36,476 bases of DNA from Oscillospiraceae bacterium (GCA_902791215.1 CADAUZ010000025.1:1-36476), one strand, 5' to 3'; counted from the first letter of the stretch, positions 7,564-19,406 are shown. The notes: a model not told the origin generated them from the letters alone. Numbers and translations are program-made.

Positions 7564-9377
7564 GTGCTGAATACCTCCTTGTCTTTCAATGTGCCCTCGT
7601 ACCCCAGGGTGAACATGGGGCTGAAGGCGTAGCCCTCGCGGACAAATCCCTTGGCGTCGCGCCCCTCGGCGCGCATCGAGACCTCGGTTTTGACGGGCGG
7701 GATGCGGCACCAGACGCGCGCGGCATCCGGCGCTTCCGATTCGCGGCATTTGTATTCGTAAGGGATCACCGCGCTCTGCTCCCCGGCGTCCACGCCGAGG
7801 GTGAGAGAACTCATGTCCTCGGTGTACTCGGTGGTGCCGTAGCAGCCCACCATGTACTCGCGGATGGTGACGGTCTGGGTCGGATCGCTTACGGAGAGGA
7901 TCTTCCGGTCGATGCGGATCTCGCTTGAACCCTCGGTGAAGGTGATGACACTCTGGACCGTGACGGTCAGGCCGTCCTCAAACACGGCCTCCACCGGGTC
8001 GAGGGTGAGAATACGGTCCTTCCCCTCGCGGGAGAAATGGGCTTTTGTGCGGCAGAGGCAGAGGTCGATCTCCTCCCCGCCGCGGCAGAGCTTGGCGCTG
8101 CGCACGGTACCCTCCCCGGCATAGTGGGTGAAGTAGCCCGCGCGGTACTTCTCCTGGATGAGGAAGGGGTAGCTTGCGTCCTGCACATGTTTTGTGCCGA
8201 TTCCGACGGGCCACTCGAGCTTTGCGGCATAGGGGCGCAGGTCCACGATCGCGCCGCCCTGGTCCATGTTGACGCAGGCGCGCATGTAGGGGTCGCAGTA
8301 CCAGAAAAGCTGCTTGTCGCTGCCGTAGAGGATGTCCCGCCAGAGGGCGCATTCCGGCTCGGTGTAGGACTTCTTCTCCCGGTAGTAGTCGGCAAACTCG
8401 GCCATGGTCATGTCGGTCAGCTTGCCCTCTTTCTTGAGCTTGCCGTAGTAGGCGCAGCCGTCCTCGTAGGACTTGAGCAGCAGCTCGTATGGCTGTTCCC
8501 AGCGGCCCATCTTGTTCATCCAGCCGGGGCCGACGAACATCATGTTGTAGGCATAGCCGTCGTTGTACTTTGCCAGGGAACGGTACTGGTCGATGAGGTT
8601 GTAGAGATAGGGGTACTCCCAGGTCTTCGTGTCGTAGATCATGCCGCGCAGCACGTTCTGGGGGTGGGTGCCGAAGTTGGAGCCGTTGCCGTCGTAGCAG
8701 GCCAGCAGATCGCGGCTCAAGTGCGGAATGGCGACGATGCCGCTGTCTTCGGCTTCGTTCGCGGCGGGGGCGTGGGTGTTGGCCTTGGAGGGAATCCAGG
8801 GTGCCCAGGGGCCGCCGTCCATGAAGGTGTACCAGGAGTTGTTGCAGGTGTGGTAGGCCTTTGGCCCCTCCTCCCAGCAGGTGGCGACGGCACACTTGAC
8901 GGAGGGGTATTCGGCTTTGATGAAGTTGATTAAATCCGCGTCCAGATAGTAGGAGCCGGTAGACTGGGGGTAAAAGCCGAAGCAGTCGTGAAACTTCTCG
9001 AACACGTCGCGCACGATGGCCTTCTTGTCCTCCATGGAGAACATCCAGATGCAGAAGTCCTTGGTCTTGTACTTCTCCCGGAACTGCTCGCAGGGCAGCC
9101 CTAAGAGCGTCAGGCCGATCTCGTCGCCGTAGGTTTCGTGGTGCTCTTTGGCAAGGGCCACGGCCTCGTCGTTGAAGAGACTTGCGTAGGTCATCTGGAT
9201 GGTGGTCTTGAGGCCGTTTTTGTGGGCGCATTCCTGCTGGGTGCGGAAGATATCCAGGCTCTCGGTCAACAGCGCCTTGCGCCCCAGGTCCTCAGCCTTG
9301 CCCTGCCCCGTGACCTTTTCCGCGTACTCAGGCACCATCTCGGGGCGGTGGATGATGTTGAGAATAAATTGATCCAT
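7536..9377 (-). CDS. unrecognised 613-residue putative carbohydrate-active enzyme
   Basis: I do not recognise this family. The N-terminal half (about 1-330) reads like a glycoside hydrolase/deacetylase-type beta/alpha barrel: ETYGDEIGLTLLG resembles the HEIG step of NodB folds, and CFGFYPQSTGSYYLDADLINFIK resembles its following strand. Trp, Tyr, His, Asp and Glu are abundant (CWEEGPKAYHTCNNSWYTFMDGGPWAPW; IPHLSRDLLACYDGNGSNFGTHP), as in sugar-binding clefts. The last 200 residues look like a beta-sandwich. There is no signal peptide, so it is cytoplasmic. The start at 9377 has GGGAGG upstream; the frame is open to 9476. It leads the minus-strand operon with the zinc ribbon and GH53, which suggests a step in galactan side-chain or oligosaccharide processing (inference). 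Confidence 0.7.
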   Translation of the reverse strand: MDQFILNIIHRPEMVPEYAEKVTGQGKAEDLGRKALLTESLDIFRTQQECAHKNGLKTTIQMTYASLFNDEAVALAKEHHETYGDEIGLTLLGLPCEQFREKYKTKDFCIWMFSMEDKKAIVRDVFEKFHDCFGFYPQSTGSYYLDADLINFIKAEYPSVKCAVATCWEEGPKAYHTCNNSWYTFMDGGPWAPWIPSKANTHAPAANEAEDSGIVAIPHLSRDLLACYDGNGSNFGTHPQNVLRGMIYDTKTWEYPYLYNLIDQYRSLAKYNDGYAYNMMFVGPGWMNKMGRWEQPYELLLKSYEDGCAYYGKLKKEGKLTDMTMAEFADYYREKKSYTEPECALWRDILYGSDKQLFWYCDPYMRACVNMDQGGAIVDLRPYAAKLEWPVGIGTKHVQDASYPFLIQEKYRAGYFTHYAGEGTVRSAKLCRGGEEIDLCLCRTKAHFSREGKDRILTLDPVEAVFEDGLTVTVQSVITFTEGSSEIRIDRKILSVSDPTQTVTIREYMVGCYGTTEYTEDMSSLTLGVDAGEQSAVIPYEYKCRESEAPDAARVWCRIPPVKTEVSMRAEGRDAKGFVREGYAFSPMFTLGYEGTLKDKEVFSTWLRLERAD

Positions 9378-9499
9378 GCGTTTTCTGCCTCCCGTGTTGA
9401 CAAATCGTTTAAGGCTATTATAAACTATGCCCTGCAAGAATACCTTCGGTTTTGAGCAAAAAGAAGGCAAAATCAATCACGGAATGAGGTGCTGAACGG
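9378..9499. promoter_or_regulatory. divergent promoter region of the galactan locus
   Basis: On the plus strand TTGACA (9397-9402) and TATAAA (9419-9424) with a 16-bp spacer form a strong promoter for the AraC-type gene. On the minus strand a TATAAT box overlaps the same place (rc 9418-9423) and can serve the unrecognised enzyme gene, though its -35 is poor. The overlap means the two directions should compete for polymerase, and a weak -35 suggests need for an activator, plausibly the AraC protein. Confidence 0.55.
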
Positions 9500-10432
9500 A
9501 TGGGACGCAGCAAACGGCAGCGGCTGGAATTTCGCTTTTATGAAATACCGCAGAACGAGCATGTCCTGGCGCTGCTGGGGGACGCCTGGCGGCGCGTCTA
9601 CGGGCACGACGTACAGTACATGCATTTTCACAATCTGATGGAGATCGGCGTCTGCCACGAGGGGAAGGGCGTGCTGACGCTCGACGGACGGGACTGCCCC
9701 TATACGGGCGGCATGATCGCTGTCATCCCGGCAAACTGCCCGCACCACACCCGCAGCGAGGGGGAGGACTTCTGGGAATACCTCTACCTCGACCCGGCCC
9801 AGATCCTGCGGGAGCTCTACCCCAACAACCAAAAGCTCCAGGAGGAAAAGCTGGCCCTCTTCAACCGTCGGGCCGTCCTGCTGGGCGAGGAGGGCGCGGC
9901 CCTCACCGGCGCCGCGCGCGAGATCATCCGGGAGATGCAGCGGCAGGACGCCTACTATCGGGATGTCGTGCGGGATCTGGTGAAGATTTTTCTGCTGCGC
10001 CTTCTGCGCCTGAACGAGGAGCCGGGCGCCGAGCCGCAGACGGAGCGCGCCGCGCGCCCGCAGATCCAGCCGGCCCTCGTCTATATTCAGGAGCAGTTTC
10101 GTCAGGATATCCGCGCCGAGGATCTGGCGCGGCAGTGCGGGCTTTCGGAACCGCACTTTCGCCGCGTGTTCCGGGAATATGTGGACATGTCGCCCATCGA
10201 CTATCTCAACGCCGTGCGCATCCGGGAGGCCTGCCGCATGATGGATCGCCGGGACTGCCCGATGGATCTGGTGGCGGCGGAGTGCGGCTTTGCCTCCGTT
10301 TCCAGCTTCACGCGCAATTTTAAAAAGCACATGGGCACCACACCCTACCAGTGGAAGCTGATGCGGGAAAAACACGGCAGCCGCCTGCGCGATTACAGCA
10401 TCACCCTGCTCCGGGGCTGGGAAGAAACCTGA
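9500..10432 (+). CDS. AraC-family transcriptional regulator
   Basis: The 310-residue protein has an N-terminal cupin sensor (about 20-140; HDVQYMHFHNLMEIGVCHEGKGVLTLDGRDCPYTGGMIAVIPANCPHHT) and a C-terminal AraC-type double helix-turn-helix (about 195-298; DIRAEDLARQCGLSEPHFRRVFREYVDMSPIDYLNAVRI and VAAECGFASVSSFTRNFKKHMGTTPYQW). Such proteins bind sugars or signals through the cupin and activate nearby transport and hydrolase genes. GAGGTG lies before the ATG. It is transcribed away from the enzyme operon and toward the transporter genes, so it is the likely local activator. The inducer is not known; galacto-oligosaccharide is inferred from context. Confidence 0.9.
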   Translation: MGRSKRQRLEFRFYEIPQNEHVLALLGDAWRRVYGHDVQYMHFHNLMEIGVCHEGKGVLTLDGRDCPYTGGMIAVIPANCPHHTRSEGEDFWEYLYLDPAQILRELYPNNQKLQEEKLALFNRRAVLLGEEGAALTGAAREIIREMQRQDAYYRDVVRDLVKIFLLRLLRLNEEPGAEPQTERAARPQIQPALVYIQEQFRQDIRAEDLARQCGLSEPHFRRVFREYVDMSPIDYLNAVRIREACRMMDRRDCPMDLVAAECGFASVSSFTRNFKKHMGTTPYQWKLMREKHGSRLRDYSITLLRGWEET

Positions 10433-10679
10433 ACAGACAATACTTCAAATTCTAGCAGTGTGCACAAATTGCACAATCATTTTTTGTTGAGCATGCTTAA
10501 GTGAAAATATTAATAATCGAATATGAAGATTTATTGATCGAAAACAGAGGCAAGAAAGTACAGGCACATGTTATCATTACCTTACGGTGTGAATATCAAG
10601 GGGCGAAATTTGTTAAAATTGCACATTTTGCCGCTTTGACAGCATTCGCGCACGGAAAATTTATGATGGAGGCAAAAAC
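10433..10679 (+). promoter_or_regulatory. regulatory region of the binding-protein gene with repeated TTGCACA sites
   Basis: This 247-bp AT-rich gap holds a dyad TGTGCA-N5-TGCACA (10459-10475). The motif AAATTGCACA appears first at 10467-10476 and again as AAAATTGCACA at 10615-10625. A possible promoter is TTGTTG (10484-10489), 18 bp, TATTAA (10508-10513). GGAGG at 10668-10672 is the ribosome binding site. Spaced direct repeats suit an AraC-type activator, and the dyad may bind it or another repressor. No convincing gene lies here. Confidence 0.5.
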
Positions 10680-11963
10680 ATGAAGAAACTCTTCGCACTG
10701 CTGCTGACCGTGGCAATGGTCTTCTCCCTGATGGCCATGTCCGGTTCCGCTTTTGCAGACGACGGCAACACCCTGACCGTCTACGCATGGGACGCAAACT
10801 TCAACATCCCCGCTCTGAAGGCTGCCGAGGCCGCCTTCCAGAAGGTCCACCCCGACTTCAAGCTGGACATCGCGACCCAGTCCGGCTCCTCCGACGTGGA
10901 GCAGGCTATGACGCTGGCCGGTTCCTCCGGTGATGTCAGCTCCCTGCCCGACATCGTCCTGTTCCAGGACCACTTCATTCAGTCCTACGTAGCCGACTAT
11001 CCCGACTGCTGGCAGTCCCTCGAGGGCGCCGACATCAACTGGGACGACTTCGGCGCTGAGAAGCTGAGCTACAGCACCATTGACGGCGTGCACTACGGCG
11101 CTCCCGTCGACAACGGCACCGCGATCTTCGCCTACCGCACCGACGTGCTCGAGCAGGCAGGCTACACCATCGCCGACATGACCGGCATCACCTGGGACCG
11201 CTGGCTTGAGATCGCCCGCGACGTCAAGGCCAAGACCGGCTTTGCCCTTCTGTCCATGGACCACTCCGGCGATGACCTGCCCTACATGATGATGCAGGCT
11301 GAGGGTCTGAGCCAGTGGAAGGACGGCAAGCCCAACTTTGTCGGCAACGAGCCCTTCCAGCGCATCATTGAGGTCATTGTCCAGGGCGCCAAGGACGGCA
11401 CCATCCTCCTCGCCAACTCCTGGTCCGAGTACTGCGACCAGACCATCGTCGGCAACCAGACCGCCGGTGTCATGAACGGCAACTGGATCATCCCCACCAT
11501 CCGCCAGGTCGCTGACAACAGCGGCAAGTGGGCCATCACCACTCTGCCCACCCTCGACGGCGGCAAGGAAGGCTACGCTGCCAACGGCGGCTCCTCCCTG
11601 TACATCACCGGCAACTGCAAGAACGTTGACCTTGCCAAGGAATTCCTCGCCTACACCTTCGGCGGCGGCGAGGGCGCCATGGAGACCTATGACAACGCTC
11701 TGCGCGACGGCGGCGTCATCACCTGCTGCATCTCCGCCGGTCAGTCCGACGTTTACAAGGAAGGCATCGAGTACTTCGGCGGCCAGGCCATCTACTCCGA
11801 CATCGTCGGCATGGGCGCTCACGTTCCTGTCATTGAGCAGAACGACTACCACTACACCGCCCGTACCTACATCGGCAACGCCATCACCAACATCATCAAC
11901 GGCGCCGATCTCACGACTGAGCTCCAGTCCGCTCAGGATCAGGTCGAGTTCGAGATGGGCTGA
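10680..11963 (+). CDS. ABC transporter sugar-binding protein
   Basis: This is a family-1 type extracellular solute-binding protein of 427 residues that delivers oligosaccharides to the two permeases downstream. A signal peptide (MKKLFALLLTVAMVFSLMAMSG, cleavage after SAFA near 26) is followed by the typical LTVYAWDANFNIPALKAAEAAFQKVHPDFKL. Later landmarks are LPDIVLFQDHF, YGAPVDNGTAIFAYRTDVLEQAGY, and GVMNGNWIIPTIRQV. It lacks the lipobox Cys usual in Gram-positive binding proteins. Codon use is strongly C-ending, consistent with high expression. No ATPase gene is present in the locus; a shared MsmX-type ATPase elsewhere is likely. Substrate is inferred as galacto-oligosaccharide from the GH53 and GH2 neighbours. 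Confidence 0.92.
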   Translation: MKKLFALLLTVAMVFSLMAMSGSAFADDGNTLTVYAWDANFNIPALKAAEAAFQKVHPDFKLDIATQSGSSDVEQAMTLAGSSGDVSSLPDIVLFQDHFIQSYVADYPDCWQSLEGADINWDDFGAEKLSYSTIDGVHYGAPVDNGTAIFAYRTDVLEQAGYTIADMTGITWDRWLEIARDVKAKTGFALLSMDHSGDDLPYMMMQAEGLSQWKDGKPNFVGNEPFQRIIEVIVQGAKDGTILLANSWSEYCDQTIVGNQTAGVMNGNWIIPTIRQVADNSGKWAITTLPTLDGGKEGYAANGGSSLYITGNCKNVDLAKEFLAYTFGGGEGAMETYDNALRDGGVITCCISAGQSDVYKEGIEYFGGQAIYSDIVGMGAHVPVIEQNDYHYTARTYIGNAITNIINGADLTTELQSAQDQVEFEMG

Positions 11964-11995
11964 TCGCGCGGCTGAGCGCTGATTAAAAAAACGGC

Positions 11996-12029
11996 ATTGC
12001 CCCGTCATGAGTACTCATGACGGGGCAAT
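11996..12029 (+). terminator. perfect 34-bp palindrome between binding protein and permease genes
   Basis: Two perfect 17-bp arms (ATTGCCCCGTCATGAGT and its complement) meet at 12012/12013, followed by TTTATC. A stem this strong just after a binding-protein gene commonly protects the upstream mRNA and lets only part of transcription continue, giving more binding protein than permease. An ATG in its right arm (12017) is in frame with the permease but would be buried; the real start is at 12050. Confidence 0.7.
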
Positions 12030-12049
12030 TTATCAAGGGAGGGATTTCT

Positions 12050-12914
12050 ATGGAGAAAAAGACCAACCGCTGGGGTTGGGCCTTTCTGATCGTGGCCTCC
12101 GCCATGATCATGATATTCAGCTTTTATCCCATGTTCTCCGCGCTCATCATGTCCTTCAAGACCGGCTCGAGCGCCAATATGAAGTGGGCGACACCGTGGT
12201 ATAACAACTACCTGCGCATGTTCAAGGATAAAACCTTTATCATGGCGCTGAAAAACACCTTCTTATATCTGATCATTCAGGTCCCCGTCATGCTGGTGCT
12301 GGCGATTCTGCTTGCCCAGCTGCTCAACAACCCGAACCTCAAATGCCGCGGGCTGTTCCGCACCTGCATTTTCCTGCCCTGCGCGATCTCGCTGGTTTCC
12401 TATTCGCTGATCTTCCGCACCCTGTTTTATGATACCGGCATGATCAACACCATCCTGATGAAGCTCGGCATCATCCATGAGAACATCAAATGGCTCGGCC
12501 AGACGGGCACGGCCAGGGCTGTCATCATCACCGCCCTGATCTGGCGCTGGACGGGCTACAACATGGTGTTCTATCTGGCGGGCCTGCAGAACCTCGATTA
12601 TCAGGTATATGAGGCCGCGCAGATCGACGGCGCCAACGGCTGGAAGACGTTCTGGCACATCACGGTTCCCCAGCTGCGCCCGGTTATCATCATGACTTTC
12701 ATCATGTCCATCAACGGCACCCTGCAGCTGTACGATGAATCGGTCAACCTCACAAACGGCGGTCCTGCGGGTACCACGATGACCATGTCGCACCACATCT
12801 ACAATACCGCTTTCCAGGGCAAGGCCAACTTCGGCTATGCTGCGGCATTGTCCTTCGTCGTCTTCATCCTGGTGGCGATCCTTGCCGCCATCAACCTGAA
12901 AGTGGGTGATACCC

Positions 12915-12922
<8 letters not shown>
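12050..12922 (+). CDS. ABC transporter permease, MalF/LacF type
   Basis: The 290-residue membrane protein forms half of the sugar-import channel. About six hydrophobic segments are visible (LIVASAMIMIFSFYPMFSALIM near the N-terminus; YLIIQVPVMLVLAILLAQLL; LFRTCIFLPCAISLVSYSLIF; and a last AALSFVVFILVAILAAI). The cytoplasmic EAA loop that docks the ATPase reads YEAAQIDGANGWKTFWHITVPQLRP (about 195-219). ATG at 12050 follows AAGGGAGGG; the frame is open back to 12017, inside the hairpin. It overlaps the next permease gene by a few bases, so the pair is co-translated. Confidence 0.92.
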
Positions 12923-16903
<3,981 letters not shown>

Positions 16904-16960
16904 CCCGCAAAATGAAAAGAGGCGGCGCAGCCTTGCGCTTCCAAACCTGAATAACACATT

Positions 16961-17085
16961 GCCCCCGGCAAATCCGTACAGCAGTACGTTTTTGCCGGGG
17001 GCTGCTTGCTTGATTATAAGGCTATACCGCGCGGGCCGCGTGATAAGCGTCGGCCCCTGCACTGTCTATTTATTTTCACAGTCCC
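16961..17085. repeat. palindromic MITE-like repeat, copy 2 (inverted relative to copy 1)
   Basis: Positions 16961-17014 are the reverse complement of 1569-1622 with 4 differences. Here the inner stem CGTAC-TGCT-GTACG is perfect. Similarity continues to the GCGTCGGCCCC block (17047-17057) and on to TTTTCACAGTCCC (17073-17085), matching the right-hand end of copy 1. The other side of copy 1 is missing here, so this copy is one-sided. It follows the GH2 gene and may terminate it. Confidence 0.75.
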
Positions 17086-17231
17086 ATAGGGCAATACCGC
17101 ATAATGCGGCAAGAGCAGATTCCGCGAAAATTTGGGTTCTGATGATGGCACTTTTTCGCAGATGATTTTGCGGTATGGGTCGGCGTATGGGTCAGTGGAG
17201 TTTGTGTAAAAGCAAACGCCCCGGAAGATAC

Positions 17232-17269
17232 AAAAAGTTCCCGGTTTCTCATAAAACCGGGAACTTTTT
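17232..17269. terminator. terminator-like hairpin beside the outermost tRNA-Arg repeat
   Basis: AAAAAGTTCCCGGTTT (17232-17247) pairs perfectly with its complement (17254-17269) over a 6-nt loop. On the minus strand it ends in TTTTTG. It lies directly outside the 46-bp repeat and is the probable original terminator of the tRNA-Arg transcript before insertion. Confidence 0.7.
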
Positions 17270-17313
17270 GGCACGCGATAAGGGATTCGAACCCCTGACC
17301 TTCTGGTCCGTAG
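17268..17313. repeat. 46-bp tRNA-Arg 3' fragment, outer attachment-site copy
   Basis: The segment is identical to the 3' 46 bp of the tRNA-Arg gene at 25444-25489 (TTGGCACGCGATAAGGGATT to GGTCCGTAG). The 5' part of the tRNA is absent. It is the scar of an earlier insertion. Confidence 0.88.
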
Positions 17314-17520
17314 CTGCTCCGCAGAGGCTACAACTTTCACAATTCACGTATGAAAGTGCCAAAAATTCCTGATATAAGCTAAATTGCATCACAAATATTA
17401 AATATTTGAAAAGCGCACGACGCACGATTTTTGATGAAAGATTGCTGCCTTGTGCGCATAAATGCGTTTCTCCATCTTTCGTTCTTCATTTTCGTGACGA
17501 GAAAGGTGGTTTAACCTTAC

Positions 17521-19122
17521 TCATGATACATTTCGATAATAGACGTAGTTTGTTGGGAACTCATAAGAACAACCAGTTGTCCCCTTTATCCAGTATCCAA
17601 AAAGATAATAATATTTTTGAGGATATACGGACCCAACAAAATAGTTGCTATTAATCCTTTTAAATGCTTCCCAGCGTTCATAATGCTTATTTGCCTCTTC
17701 ATTATCTATAGGGAAGAAGTAGCCTTGTCCTCTACCATATTCTATGCTGCCAGTAATCACCATTTCGCCAGTATCAATCAATAAATCGTCTTCCTTTTCA
17801 AATTTTAATTTTATCAACTGTTCAGTATGCGGATCGACCAAAGAATCCCGATTAAAATCAACAAAATACCCAGGCGTTAAAAGTGTTGTTTTACACCATG
17901 ATTTATCAGCGGTTTGACCAATTAATGCATCCAACCGATCAGGGCCATATCTCTCAGTCAGCACCCCGATATAGTAACTGCCGCGCGCTATAAACAAGCA
18001 GGTTAAAAAGAATATGGCCGCTTGCCTTTTTTTGCATGGCTGTTTTCCAAGGTACTCAGCGACATAAAGATCAGTTAAGAAGAAAAACGGATAATAAGTT
18101 CTCATGAACAGGGTTTTTACGAACACATTGTAGAGGAAGAAAACGACAATGAGTACTGGAAGTAAAAAGCTAAGTAAAAATGCTTCACTATCATCCTTGT
18201 TATAGTGTTCTTTCCGTTCCCTCCACACTGATAAACCAAAAATAGGGGCCAATGGGAACCCGGCATATAAGAACGAATAAAGCGTTAAGGATAAGAGATG
18301 ATTTAAAGGCCCGCCAACCTCTGTAATATTACCATCAATAATATATGCTGTCGTTTCCCGTTTTACGGCACGAATTATGTAGTATGGATCAGACCAAACT
18401 TTTGGTGAGCCAAACAAAAACCCAATTGTTACCATGCAAATAAACAGAAGCAAGGCGCATAGTCTGCCACGGTTTTCTTTCTCTTCTGTCTTCCATGCCA
18501 TGATGAATGGAATCAGCCCCCAAAACAACAAAGGATATTTAACTGAGCATAGCAAACCAGATAAAAAACCTGTGAATATCCAACAGGAAAAATTACTTTT
18601 GTCCTTATCTTTCCTGCGCAAAACCAGAAAGAGAATCAGCATTATGAGAAAAAACGATATTGCATCCCCTGTACCATATCTGGATTGCTCAATGTGCATG
18701 ATTGAAAAAATGAGAATCAAACTATATGCTAACACAGATTTTCTGTTTTTACCAAAATGTCGATATTCAATTATCATTCCGCAAATTGCGCCGCAACAAA
18801 AATAAAAAATAGAAGCAACTCGACCACATAGCTGCATTGAAAGCGTTTTCCCATACAAGTTATATACAACTGCTGCCACAATATGAAACGGTAGTTGTAG
18901 TACAATTGCTCCTTCCGGATATTCTTTTACCTCTGTATATGTATCTGCTGATGCTGTCAAATAACGCATTAAACTATCTGCAGCTTTATAGAATACGTGT
19001 TCATCTGGATGCAGGTTTATGTTATGGCCTACCGTGATTAGCCGGGTAAATAAGATCAACAGAATAGCTAAGCTGATAATGAATACTGAAAAGATCCTAG
19101 TTTGATCATCACGTTTAGTCAT
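17521..19122 (-). CDS. membrane glycosyltransferase of the GT-C (PMT/ArnT-like, GT39/GT83) type
   Basis: The 533-residue integral membrane protein has about ten hydrophobic segments starting with FSVFIISLAILLILFTRLITVG. The first outer loop carries the acidic pair of GT-C enzymes (NINLHPDEHVFYKAADSL, Asp40-Glu41). These enzymes move a sugar from a lipid-phosphate donor to a protein, glycan or lipid on the outer face. The C-terminal 130 residues form a soluble domain (LLTPGYFVDFNRDSLVD ... YYYLFGYWIKG). GAGAGGAG precedes the ATG. The gene is much richer in A and T than its surroundings and lies inside an insertion remnant, so it was probably acquired. The acceptor is unknown. Confidence 0.75.
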   Translation of the reverse strand: MTKRDDQTRIFSVFIISLAILLILFTRLITVGHNINLHPDEHVFYKAADSLMRYLTASADTYTEVKEYPEGAIVLQLPFHIVAAVVYNLYGKTLSMQLCGRVASIFYFCCGAICGMIIEYRHFGKNRKSVLAYSLILIFSIMHIEQSRYGTGDAISFFLIMLILFLVLRRKDKDKSNFSCWIFTGFLSGLLCSVKYPLLFWGLIPFIMAWKTEEKENRGRLCALLLFICMVTIGFLFGSPKVWSDPYYIIRAVKRETTAYIIDGNITEVGGPLNHLLSLTLYSFLYAGFPLAPIFGLSVWRERKEHYNKDDSEAFLLSFLLPVLIVVFFLYNVFVKTLFMRTYYPFFFLTDLYVAEYLGKQPCKKRQAAIFFLTCLFIARGSYYIGVLTERYGPDRLDALIGQTADKSWCKTTLLTPGYFVDFNRDSLVDPHTEQLIKLKFEKEDDLLIDTGEMVITGSIEYGRGQGYFFPIDNEEANKHYERWEAFKRINSNYFVGSVYPQKYYYLFGYWIKGTTGCSYEFPTNYVYYRNVS

Positions 19123-19152
19123 TATCTGTTTCTCCTCTCAATAATAAAGTAC

Positions 19153-19192
19153 AAAAATACCGCCGATTTCAACGAAATCAGGCGGTATTTTT
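19153..19192. terminator. terminator-like hairpin beside the middle tRNA-Arg repeat
   Basis: AAATACCGCCGATTTC pairs with GAAATCAGGCGGTATTT with one bulged A. On the minus strand it ends in a T-run. It sits in the same place relative to the repeat as the hairpins at 17232 and 25408, so each insertion seems to bring a terminator for the tRNA. Confidence 0.7.
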
Positions 19193-19236
19193 GGCACGCG
19201 ATAAGGGATTCGAACCCCTGACCTTCTGGTCCGTAG
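19191..19236. repeat. 46-bp tRNA-Arg 3' fragment, left end (att) of the 6.25-kb element
   Basis: It is identical to 17268-17313 and 25444-25489. The integrase gene starts 170 bp inside it, the usual position for a tRNA-integrating element. Confidence 0.9.
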
Positions 19237-19344
19237 TTAAAGGATAATTGTAAAATATCGTTGAATAATGTGAAATAGCTGTTGATTTAATGCATTTTGT
19301 ACTGTATTATCGTTATAGAAGTTCAAGCATTGTTTAATAAGTTT

Positions 19345-19390
19345 GTTTACCTAAGTGTTTACCCGGATATTGTTTACCCGGATGTTTACC
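19345..19390. promoter_or_regulatory. four GTTTACC repeats, probable integrase arm-type sites (left)
   Basis: GTTTACC occurs at 19345, 19357, 19372 and 19384, spaced 12, 15 and 12 bp, the last two within GTTTACCCGGAT-like contexts. The same motif recurs near the other end of the element (25347, 25360 and inverted at 25368). They lie between the att copy and the integrase start, so they could bind the integrase and also limit its own expression. Confidence 0.65.
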
Positions 19391-19406
19391 AGATGGAGGG
19401 CAAAAA

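Larger units (their letters stand above)
17268..19190. mobile_element. 1.9-kb remnant island between two tRNA-Arg repeats
   Basis: The stretch is bounded by the repeats at 17268 and 19191 and is clearly AT-rich against GC-rich neighbours. It contains one long gene, a GT-C glycosyltransferase on the minus strand, and no integrase. About 200 bp at 17314-17520 hold no gene I can support, only AT-rich sequence. It is best read as an older integrated element decayed to a single cargo gene, or as cargo captured between tandem sites. Confidence 0.6.

Noticed and set aside
10636-10667. TTGACA and TATGAT as promoter of the binding-protein gene
   Set aside because: The spacer is 20 bp and the start would fall on the ribosome binding site, leaving almost no leader; the upstream pair at 10484/10508 is more plausible.
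10501-10683. 60-residue open frame before the binding-protein gene
   Set aside because: It begins at GTG without a ribosome binding site, overlaps the real ribosome binding site and start at 10680, and lies in AT-rich regulatory sequence with operator-like repeats.
10596-12008. 470-residue antisense frame opposite the binding-protein gene
   Set aside because: Its composition (Val, Gly, Asp, Ala repeats) is the expected shadow of a strongly codon-biased GC-rich gene, and the plus strand encodes a clear binding protein.
12017-12049. Upstream ATG at 12017 as permease start
   Set aside because: It lies in the right arm of a 34-bp palindrome and has no ribosome binding site, while ATG 12050 follows AAGGGAGGG.
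16904-17230. Small genes between the GH2 gene and the first att copy
   Set aside because: Frames here lack ribosome binding sites and overlap the palindromic repeat; the rest (17086-17231) shows nothing I can support.
17272-17313. Additional tRNA-Arg genes at 17.3 and 19.2 kb
   Set aside because: Only the 3' 46 bp are present; D arm and 5' acceptor strand are missing, so these are attachment-site copies, not tRNAs.
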